From: a virus
Virus record (IMG/VR): IMGVR_UViG_3300042562_000881
Span: 1-27,162 of that record
Direction: 5' to 3' (one strand)
Length of the DNA: 27,162 bases
In this document: piece after piece, positions 1 to 5,459 of the stretch
How positions within the stretch are numbered: position 1 is the first letter of the stretch
Layout of the letters: every line of letters starts with the position of its first letter
The notes under the pieces: model-generated
Database searches by the model: none
Seen by the model: only the letters and a program-made list of their open reading frames with translations
What the model was told of the DNA's origin: nothing
Position numbers and translations under genes: made by a program

Positions 1-713
1 CGCTCAAGCGCGGCGGTGAGGCGGGCCGGTGACAGCACCATCAGCTCGTCGTCGGCGGTGAACTCGGCGAGATGCTTGGACCGATACAGCGGGTGGTCCT
101 CGCCATATTTGATCCGGTCGAGCTGCCGGCGCTCTTCTGGGATGTGAGGGCACTCGCTGCTCGGCACCTTCCGCGTCCAGTAGAGGGACCGGTCCTTGTG
201 GTGGCTGTCGTAGAATTGCCCACGCGGTGCGCCAGGTGACGACACCCAGAGCTGGAGCAGGCGAGTGCATCGGTCGAAGGCCTCGAAGATCTGGTCCGGC
301 ACCGTCTTCGCTTCGTCCACGATCAGCATCAGCGGCGCGTCAGGGTCGCCGTGCCATCCTTCAGCGCGGCCTCCATCGTCGGTCGAGAAGCCCAGCGCGA
401 AGCCGCCCTCGGGCGTGCGCAGCTCGTCGGAGAGGAACGTCCAGGCGGGAAACTTGTCGCGGTGCTTACGGATCGCCGGCCAGAGCTGGTTGGACAGCTG
501 GCGGAACGACCCCGAGGTGAACACCACCTTGCCCTTCGGGTGCTTGTCGAGGAACCAGAGGATCAGCGGTGCCACCAGCCGGTCTGTCTTGCCGCTGCCG
601 TTTGCTGCCACCACGGATGAGAACTGCCCGATGCCGACGCTCTCAAGCGCCTCGATCTGCCAGACGTAGGGGATGATGCCCAGCTTGAGGACGCAGAACT
701 CGGTGGGTGTCAT
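1..713 (-). CDS. terL: Terminase large subunit, N-terminal ATPase part (cut by window edge)
   Basis: Packages phage DNA into the prohead as the ATP-driven motor and, in the family, cuts the concatemer with a C-terminal nuclease. I translated the minus strand from ATG at 713: 237 codons stay open to base 1. Visible motifs are the adenine-contact WQIEALES (18-25), Walker A ANGSGKT (37-43), Walker B LMLIVDEA (128-135) with its catalytic Glu, and a coupling-motif-like LWVSSPG (155-161). The RNase H-like nuclease half lies outside the window. The start overlaps the preceding gene by ATGA (710-713), so it is probably translationally coupled; no clear ribosome site is seen. It follows the small-terminase-like gene by two short genes. 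The family assignment is strong; the packaging type (cos or headful) cannot be told from this half. Confidence 0.92.
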   Translation of the reverse strand, partial: MTPTEFCVLKLGIIPYVWQIEALESVGIGQFSSVVAANGSGKTDRLVAPLILWFLDKHPKGKVVFTSGSFRQLSNQLWPAIRKHRDKFPAWTFLSDELRTPEGGFALGFSTDDGGRAEGWHGDPDAPLMLIVDEAKTVPDQIFEAFDRCTRLLQLWVSSPGAPRGQFYDSHHKDRSLYWTRKVPSSECPHIPEERRQLDRIKYGEDHPLYRSKHLAEFTADDELMVLSPARLTAALE

Positions 714-1015
714 GACTCGCGGGCCTTCGCCTTCAGGTCTTGATACTCGCACCACCAGACGATGGCCTGCTCGTCGAAAGTCTCCAACTCGGCCTCCAGT
801 CGCTTCGCCTCGTGCTTCCAGACGACCAGCTCGCGCTCCAGCTCGGCAATGCGATCAACTCGCGGCGCGTCACAATCCTCGCAAGCCTTTTGAGCTGCTC
901 GGAAGGTCTGGTTTTCGCGCTCCAGCTGTCGGCTTAGGCCGGTCATCTCCGAGATGTAGGCGGACTCGTTGTAGCCTCGATGGGCAATGGCGTCGGTGCG
1001 TGGGGTCGGTGTCAT
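710..1015 (-). CDS. Small coiled-coil protein between the terminase genes
   Basis: 101 residues of unknown function. The first 15 residues are Thr/Pro-rich (MTPTPRTDAIAHRGY), followed by two predicted helical, charged stretches (about 30-50 and 65-90) with heptad-like Leu/Glu spacing, including RIAELERELVVWKHEAKRLE. Two Cys flank an Asp (CEDC) near the middle. I chose the ATG at 1015 rather than the longer frame from 1057, because it overlaps the upstream stop as ATGA and has GGAGG about ten bases before it, one of the few Shine-Dalgarno-like sites in the window. Short coiled-coil proteins starting MTPTPRTD-like are common in phage genomes without a known role. Its position suggests co-expression with terminase, nothing more. 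Confidence 0.75.
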   Translation of the reverse strand: MTPTPRTDAIAHRGYNESAYISEMTGLSRQLERENQTFRAAQKACEDCDAPRVDRIAELERELVVWKHEAKRLEAELETFDEQAIVWWCEYQDLKAKARES

Positions 1016-1353
1016 ACTCGTCGAGCCTCCTTCCATGCGGCAAACATCTGCTGGCATCCACCGGGGTCGTAGGTGAATGACGCATGCTCAAGCTGAGATG
1101 CCATCTCGTTTGAAAGCGCCCGCTCGGCGGCAAGCTCGCGCTCCAGCTCCTCCAGACGGTCGGCGGCTTCGTCGATCGTCGCGCCGATGTCTGCCGGGTT
1201 CGGCTGCTCAAGCGTCTCATCACCGCGCCTCCATCGGTTGAACTCGCGGAGTCGGACGGGTAGGTAGCTGGTCGGTGTCATGGTCGGTGTCATCAGGTCT
1301 TGTTCGGCGAGGAATTCGGCAAAGTCGCTCCCTCGGTGCGGGTTGGTGGTCAT
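1012..1353 (-). CDS. Small coiled-coil protein downstream of TerS
   Basis: 113 residues, no recognised family. The N-terminal half is polar; residues about 60-95 form a strongly charged helix (IDEAADRLEELERELAAER) with coiled-coil character, like the next gene downstream. The two may be diverged paralogues or partners, but sequence similarity outside the coil is not obvious. The ATG at 1353 overlaps the TerS stop as ATGA; the longer open frame to 1521 is Arg-rich and lies over the TerS gene in another frame, so I rejected it. Probably translated by coupling. Confidence 0.72.
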   Translation of the reverse strand: MTTNPHRGSDFAEFLAEQDLMTPTMTPTSYLPVRLREFNRWRRGDETLEQPNPADIGATIDEAADRLEELERELAAERALSNEMASQLEHASFTYDPGGCQQMFAAWKEARRV

Positions 1354-1772
1354 AGCCTGCGGACTCGTTCCTGCGCGTCTTCGATCACCCGGCGGAGCGC
1401 GGCATCTTGGTCGGGTGGCAGGCTGATGAGCGCCGACTTCGTGCTGTTGTCGATCCCGACGTTTACCTCCATCTCGGCCGGTGGCTTCCACCCGCCGCGG
1501 CACTTGAGCCAGAAGATGCACGCGGTCAGCGCCTCCTTGCTCTCGCCGGTCGCGATGTCGAACAGCCGCTTGGCGATCTTGCTGGTGGCCTTGGCCTGGC
1601 CGATGTCGAGCGCGTCCCGGTAGTGCCTCTGGATCGTCTTCTTGTCGATCCCGACCACGCGGCCGATCTGGTCGATGGGCACGCCGATGCCCGACAGCAT
1701 CTCGATCTGCCGGGTCATGGCCTCGGTCACCTCGTGCTTGGGGCGGCCTGCTTTGCGCTTGGCGGGTGTCAT
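1350..1772 (-). CDS. terS: Small-terminase-like HTH DNA-binding protein
   Basis: 140 residues. In the family the small terminase recognises the packaging site and hands DNA to TerL. Visible: a basic AT-hook-like start (KRKAGRPK), then an HTH region at about residues 15-50 (MLSGIGVPIDQIGRVVGIDK then KTIQRHY), a helix with AKRLFDIATGES, and the motif ACIFWLKCRGGW seen in small terminases that carry an HTH. Starting at ATG 1772 gives an ATGA overlap with the methyltransferase stop and AAACC before the ATG. The extended frame to 1964 overlaps the methyltransferase gene and looks non-coding. The assignment rests on motif resemblance and on position two genes before TerL; a generic HTH regulator is the alternative. 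Confidence 0.75.
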   Translation of the reverse strand: MTPAKRKAGRPKHEVTEAMTRQIEMLSGIGVPIDQIGRVVGIDKKTIQRHYRDALDIGQAKATSKIAKRLFDIATGESKEALTACIFWLKCRGGWKPPAEMEVNVGIDNSTKSALISLPPDQDAALRRVIEDAQERVRRL

Positions 1773-3301
1773 GGTTTCTCTGCCTTGAGTTCGTCGAAGG
1801 TCTTCCCGCTGGCTTCGTGGATGGCCTGCTTGCCGGTGAAGGCTTGCCAGCGTTTTACCGTCACGTCGATGTAAGCAGGCGTGAGTTCCATTGCGTTGCA
1901 TCGCCGCCCCGTCTTTTCTGCCGCCATCAATGTCGACCCTGACCCGTTGAACGGCTCCACACAAAGAGCACCGTTGCTTGCGCTTGACTTGATTATTCGC
2001 TCCATCATTTCGACGGGCTTCGGCGTGGCGTGTGAGTGTCTGTCACTTCCGGTGACTCTGCCAAACTCCCACACGTCAGTCATGTTGTCGTGGGTGTTGT
2101 CGAAGTGCGCTCGCGTGTCGTAGAAGGCCCGCTTGAGTTCGTCGTGTTCCCGCTTGAGTTCGTCGTGTTCCCGCTTGAGTTCGTCGTGTTCCCGCTTGAA
2201 GGCGTCGCCTTTGGCGAATGCTTGCAGTTTTTTGTATGCCTCCTCGGTCGGAAAGCACCATTGCGATTTTGTGAAATAGTGACCGCCCATCTGATTGCCG
2301 AGCGCTTCCTTCCACTTCTTGGAACCTCCGCACTTTTCCATTTCCTCCGCTAGATACTTTCGGATTGGTTCCCACCCTTCCCAGTAGTTGTCAGCGTTAT
2401 TGTTGAATCCTTGCTCGCCGAGCATGAAGAAAAGGCAGCGCTCAGAATTGTTTCCAAAGCACCTGCAAACCCCATCTTTAAGCCCTGCCCCTGAAGGCTT
2501 GTCCCACACAATCTCGTTACGCATCGTCAACCGCTCCGAATCTTTCAAGCCTCCCGCATACCAAAGCCTCCACAGGTCTTCGGCGTTTCCCCATATGTAG
2601 GCGCTGGCATTCTCTTCAATGAATGGCCGGAACGTCGCCCACCATTCCATTTGGAAGGCGTCGAGTTTGTCTGCGTAGAGATTGTCGTTTTCCACTCCGT
2701 CCTTTTCTTTGCCCATTCCGTAAGGCGGGTCGGCATGAAGTAGTTGTGCCCGCTCGCCTTTCATCAGTTGCTCGACGTGTGTCGGTGTCGTGCTATCCCC
2801 GCACATCAAACGGTGCCTCCCCAACACCCACACGTCGCCTAGCACCGACACTGGATCGACCGGCGGCTCCGGCACCTCGTCCGGGTCGGTTTGGCCTTCG
2901 GTGGTCTCGGCCAGCAGGTCGGCGAGTTCGTCCCCATCAAACCCCGTCAACTCCAGGTCAAAGCCATCCTCGCGCAGGTCGGCAAGCTCCAGCCCGAGCA
3001 GCTCCTCGTCCCAGCCTGCGTTCAGCGCCAGCTTGTTGTCGGCGATGATGTAGGCGCGGCGCTGCGTGTCGGTCAGGTGCGACAGCCGGATGCACGGCAC
3101 CGTGCCCAGCTTGAGCTTCTGCGCGGCCAACACGCGACCGTGGCCGGCGATAATCCCGTTCTCACCGTCGATCAGCACGGGATTGGTGAAGCCGAACTCT
3201 CGGATGCTGCCCGCAATCTGCGCGACCTGCGCCTCGGAGTGGGTCCGCGTGTTGCGGGCGTAGGGTATCAGGGTGTCGGTTGGTAGCTGCTCGATTTTCA
3301 T
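1769..3301 (-). CDS. ParB-domain DNA methyltransferase (beta-class, probably N6-adenine)
   Basis: 510 residues. Residues 1-95 form a ParB/sulfiredoxin-like N-terminal domain with the signature NPVLIDGENGIIAGHGR (40-56). Residues about 150-495 are a DNA methyltransferase: catalytic DPPY (191-194) precedes the SAM-binding FNGSGSTLMAAEKTG (451-465), the order of the beta class; DPPY favours N6-adenine. Between them lies the target-recognition region and a perfect heptad repeat KREHDEL (369-389). In phages such enzymes usually protect viral DNA from host restriction; the ParB-like domain probably adds DNA or nucleotide binding. The start at 3301 lies 15 bp after the head gene stop; no clear ribosome site. 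No cognate nuclease is adjacent, so it is an orphan methyltransferase here. Confidence 0.9.
   Translation of the reverse strand: MKIEQLPTDTLIPYARNTRTHSEAQVAQIAGSIREFGFTNPVLIDGENGIIAGHGRVLAAQKLKLGTVPCIRLSHLTDTQRRAYIIADNKLALNAGWDEELLGLELADLREDGFDLELTGFDGDELADLLAETTEGQTDPDEVPEPPVDPVSVLGDVWVLGRHRLMCGDSTTPTHVEQLMKGERAQLLHADPPYGMGKEKDGVENDNLYADKLDAFQMEWWATFRPFIEENASAYIWGNAEDLWRLWYAGGLKDSERLTMRNEIVWDKPSGAGLKDGVCRCFGNNSERCLFFMLGEQGFNNNADNYWEGWEPIRKYLAEEMEKCGGSKKWKEALGNQMGGHYFTKSQWCFPTEEAYKKLQAFAKGDAFKREHDELKREHDELKREHDELKRAFYDTRAHFDNTHDNMTDVWEFGRVTGSDRHSHATPKPVEMMERIIKSSASNGALCVEPFNGSGSTLMAAEKTGRRCNAMELTPAYIDVTVKRWQAFTGKQAIHEASGKTFDELKAEKP
2130..2192 (-). repeat. Three perfect 21-bp tandem repeats inside the methyltransferase gene
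   Basis: Three identical 21-bp units (2130-2150, 2151-2171, 2172-2192) plus a 7-base partial copy. In frame they encode the heptad KREHDEL three times, predicted to form a short charged helix or coiled coil inside the target-recognition region. The perfect identity at DNA level points to recent expansion by slippage. Confidence 0.95.
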
Positions 3302-3316
3302 ACAGGGGAAGTATTG

Positions 3317-4204
3317 TCACAAGTTGCGCGCCCTCTTCAGCGCATCAAGCGTCGGCCTGCCGCGTGAGTCGAGCGCATTCGGCCCCAGACGTGCCGTCAC
3401 GGCCGCGATAGCCTCCCGGCGTAGGTCAGGCGGCAAATCGTCCACATCGGCCTCCACGCCGGTGTTGAGTTGCTTGGCGGGCGTGATCCCGAAGCGGGTC
3501 AGATCGGGCACGACAAGCACCTCGCCGGGGCGGACCAGCCCGAGCGCCTCGGCCTCCTTTCGGCTCACCGGCTGCTGGGTCATGTAGGAGTTAAACCCGA
3601 ACGGTCCCCACGGCACCTCGAAGCCCCCGATGTCGGCGGCGTTTTGGAACAGCCAGAACTCGAAGTCATCGTAGCGTCGGACCTGACCCTCGGCTGCGAC
3701 GTGCCGATCGCGGGGCGTGACTGCGCCAGGGCGGCGGAAGAACCGGGCGGCGGGCCATCGGTTGAGCGTGCGCGGGTTCATGACCCGCGTCTGCCAGTAG
3801 GCGAAGGTCTGCGCCTGCTCGGTGTTCGTCGTGAAGATGAGCTGGAGGCGGGCGTTTGAAACGACGTTGTCGATCCGGGTATTCTTGAAATCGGCCGGCG
3901 TCGCCAGTCCCTCGGACACGAGGAGCGTCCCTGCACGCTCGCGGAACTCGGCGAGCCCGTTGACCTTGTAGACGGTTTCCTCGGCTCCGGTGGTCGGGTT
4001 GGTCACGGTCTGGGTCGCGCCGGACTGCCAGTCGAGGAGCATGTTCCGCATGCGGTTGAGAACCTTCGCGGAGTTGATCGTCGCGGAGAAGAACGATCGC
4101 TGGCGGATCGCTGGTCCGACGGCCTGCCAGTCGGCGCTCTTGAACGTCGAAGGCGCGGCCTTGCGTTTCAGCAGGGCGCGGAGTGCTTCGAGGTAGGCGA
4201 TCAT
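3317..4204 (-). CDS. Phage head morphogenesis protein (Mu gpF / SPP1 gp7-like)
   Basis: 295 residues from ATG 4204. The second half follows the Mu gpF-like minor head pattern: RLQLIFTTNTEQAQTFAYWQ (a version of the common IFETN...AY.AGRW), then TPRDRHVAAEGQVRRYDDFEF (matching the RPEHRALHG...DDPFW motif) and a PWGPFGFNS stretch where the family usually has PPNGWGCRC; the Cys-Arg pair is lost here. The family binds near the portal and helps assemble or fill the head. It sits upstream of the methyltransferase and terminase rather than next to a portal gene, which is unusual. The frame is open to 4366, but the extra N-terminal part is Arg/Pro/Ser-rich and unlike a protein. Confidence 0.72.
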   Translation of the reverse strand: MIAYLEALRALLKRKAAPSTFKSADWQAVGPAIRQRSFFSATINSAKVLNRMRNMLLDWQSGATQTVTNPTTGAEETVYKVNGLAEFRERAGTLLVSEGLATPADFKNTRIDNVVSNARLQLIFTTNTEQAQTFAYWQTRVMNPRTLNRWPAARFFRRPGAVTPRDRHVAAEGQVRRYDDFEFWLFQNAADIGGFEVPWGPFGFNSYMTQQPVSRKEAEALGLVRPGEVLVVPDLTRFGITPAKQLNTGVEADVDDLPPDLRREAIAAVTARLGPNALDSRGRPTLDALKRARNL

Positions 4205-4369
4205 GGCGGCGGTGGTTGCAGGCTCCCCAGTTGTCGCGCTCGGCCTGCGGCGGGCGGTTATGAAGGGTCTTGCGGCCCGCCCTCTGGCGACACTGTGGGA
4301 TGGTCGGGACTCCTTCGGGCTATACGGAATGCGGGGGCACGATGCCGGGTCCGGGCAGGATTGCAAGCC

Positions 4370-4396
4370 GGTAACGCAGGTAACGCGGGTAACAAT
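4370..4396. repeat. Three tandem 9-bp iteron-like repeats
   Basis: GGTAACGCA, GGTAACGCG and GGTAACAAT lie head to tail with exactly nine bases per unit (4370-4378, 4379-4387, 4388-4396). The same GGTAAY core recurs near the inverted repeat at 4552-4599. They resemble binding sites for an initiator or regulator. Confidence 0.75.
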
Positions 4397-4431
4397 CCCG
4401 CGTTGGAGGCTAACCCCTTGAGAATCATGGC

Positions 4432-4547
4432 GGGAGCCCCTATACTACTACTCTACAACAATAAATAGATTATTATTATTAGAGCCCTCTCCCTATGGGC
4501 CTCTATCTAGGGGTGAGTGGCTCTTAATATATTAGGGGCTGTCTCCC
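4432..4547. repeat. Nested inverted repeats (large dyad with an inner hairpin)
   Basis: Outer arms: GGGAGCCCCTATA (4432-4444) and TATTAGGGGCTGTCTCCC (about 4530-4547), complementary apart from small bulges. Inner arms: GAGCC (4482-4486) and GGCTC (4519-4523), with further CTC/GAG and CCCTA/TAGGG pairs inside. AT-rich DNA fills the space between outer and inner arms. It could form a cruciform in DNA or a long stem in RNA. No T-run follows either side, so it is not a simple terminator. Confidence 0.65.
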
Positions 4548-4565
4548 GGAAATTACCGTTGTAAC

Positions 4566-4599
4566 GTAACCGGTTGATTACCAGTGAAAATCCGGTTAC
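4566..4599. repeat. 8-bp inverted repeat GTAACCGG / CCGGTTAC
   Basis: Perfect arms at 4566-4573 and 4592-4599 separated by 18 bp. It looks like a dimeric protein-binding site and shares the GTAAC core with the tandem repeats 170 bp away. Confidence 0.6.
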
Positions 4600-4616
4600 A
4601 AACAACAACAGCCCAC

Positions 4617-4649
4617 GAAAAAGCCCGACCCCCGTGAAGGGATCGGGCT
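4617..4649 (-). terminator. Rho-independent terminator of the replication operon
   Basis: On the minus strand the stem AGCCCGA (4649-4643) pairs with TCGGGCT (4628-4622), extended by three G-C pairs after one mismatch, with a 6-base loop, and is followed by TTTTTC. It begins 20 bp after the stop codon of the SSB-like gene. Confidence 0.88.
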
Positions 4650-4668
4650 GGGGAAACCTGCGCCGGAA

Positions 4669-5007
4669 TCAGAACGGGATGTCGTCTCCGTCGTCCGGCA
4701 TCGGCGCGGATTCCACCGGTGGAGGTGCCGCAGCGGCCCGTCCGATGGGCTTCCAGTTGCCGATGATCGGCCCTTTCTCGCCGGCCTCCCGGCGCTCCTT
4801 GGTGAGGTTGACGGCGGCGAATCCGGCGTAGCCGTACTTGTCCGGGCCGTCCCGATTTGGGATCAGCGTCAGCTCGAGGTAGTGCGCCTTCTCGCCGATG
4901 AAGACGGCGTTCGCCTGGAGCGGAATTGCGACGAACGCGGTGCCATCCTTGGACGTAAACGGGCGCGCTCCGGCGAGCTTTAGGAGATCAATTTTCAGCG
5001 ATTGCAT
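4669..5007 (-). CDS. ssb: Single-stranded DNA-binding-like protein with acidic tail
   Basis: 112 residues from ATG 5007. The body (about 1-80) is beta-rich, consistent with an OB fold, and includes KIDLLKLAGARPFTSKDGTA and LELTLIPNRDGPDKYGYAGF. It is followed by a flexible Ala/Pro linker and the C-terminal tip DDGDDIPF, the hallmark by which SSBs recruit replication and repair partners. It would coat single-stranded DNA during phage replication and RecT-type annealing. It is the last gene of the replication operon, directly before a terminator. The longer frame to 5247 overlaps the upstream gene in another frame; ATG 5007 has ACC in front. The body is not a textbook bacterial SSB, so the call rests mostly on tail and context. 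Confidence 0.75.
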   Translation of the reverse strand: MQSLKIDLLKLAGARPFTSKDGTAFVAIPLQANAVFIGEKAHYLELTLIPNRDGPDKYGYAGFAAVNLTKERREAGEKGPIIGNWKPIGRAAAAPPPVESAPMPDDGDDIPF

Positions 5008-5026
5008 GGTGGTATTTGGTAGGAGA

Positions 5027-5377
5027 TCAAACGAGGGATGCGCCGTCAATGTCGGCGGACTCACGGACGGCCGGCGCGGATCCGCATCGGTCACGGCACT
5101 CGGCAGGGTTGGTGCATCCGCAGCGCGGACACTCACCTGGCGCTGATCGACGGGCGATGGCATCGCGGATCGTGCGGCCGTTGCGAACGAACCCCTCAGC
5201 GAGTGCATCAGCGGCGACACCTTGGGCATAGGCGAGCCGGATCGCATGATTGCGGGCCTCGACGCCAGCGAAGTCGTGGCGGTGCGGGTTGTGGACGATG
5301 GACCGTTGCAGCCCGGCGGCCTTGGCGGCTTCGCGGATGGATTCGCAGATGATGATGGAGGCTTGGTTGGTGGTCAT
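5027..5377 (-). CDS. Small protein with HTH-like helix and Cys-rich putative zinc site
   Basis: 116 residues, family not recognised. Residues 45-80 contain LAYAQGVAADALAEGFVRNG then RTIRDAIARR, which reads like an HTH (recognition helix about 68-78). It is followed by a cysteine cluster CPRCGCTNPAECRDRC (about 86-101) that could bind zinc. This suggests a nucleic-acid-binding protein, perhaps a regulator of the adjacent SSB-like gene or of the structured region. ATG 5377 is chosen because the CCAACC start motif lies just upstream (CCAACCAT-ATG), within two direct copies of CAACCCTATGC. An upstream start at 5443 is possible but would add a poor N-terminus. Confidence 0.68.
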   Translation of the reverse strand: MTTNQASIIICESIREAAKAAGLQRSIVHNPHRHDFAGVEARNHAIRLAYAQGVAADALAEGFVRNGRTIRDAIARRSAPGECPRCGCTNPAECRDRCGSAPAVRESADIDGASLV

Positions 5378-5459
5378 ATGGTTGGCATAGGGTTGGCATA
5401 GGGTTGCCGCTGTGCCGTGCTGCTCCCGACATAGGACCGGCATCAGCGGCGCTGGAAAG

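Larger units (their letters stand above)
4205..4668. other. Non-coding structured region: candidate replication origin or control region
   Basis: About 460 bp with no supportable gene between the SSB-like gene and the head gene. It contains an early-operon terminator (4617-4649), an 8-bp perfect inverted repeat (4566-4573 with 4592-4599), nested inverted repeats (4432-4547), AT-rich DNA with an ATT triplet run (4470-4481), and three tandem GGTAAC-type 9-mers (4370-4396). GGTAAC/GGTAAT or its complement recurs at least six times across 4370-4599. Repeats, dyads and AT-rich DNA next to replication genes are typical of phage origins. A late promoter for the terminase/head operon or a packaging site could also lie here. 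No -35/-10 pair matching the three early promoters was found. Confidence 0.5.

Noticed and set aside
4432-4481. Late promoter TTGTTG...TATAGG on the minus strand
   Set aside because: The TTGTTG-like and TATAGG-like elements are only about 11 bp apart, too close for a normal sigma-70 promoter and unlike the three early promoters.
4482-4523. Inner hairpin of the non-coding region as a terminator
   Set aside because: No T-run follows in either direction, and a clear terminator already exists at 4617-4649.
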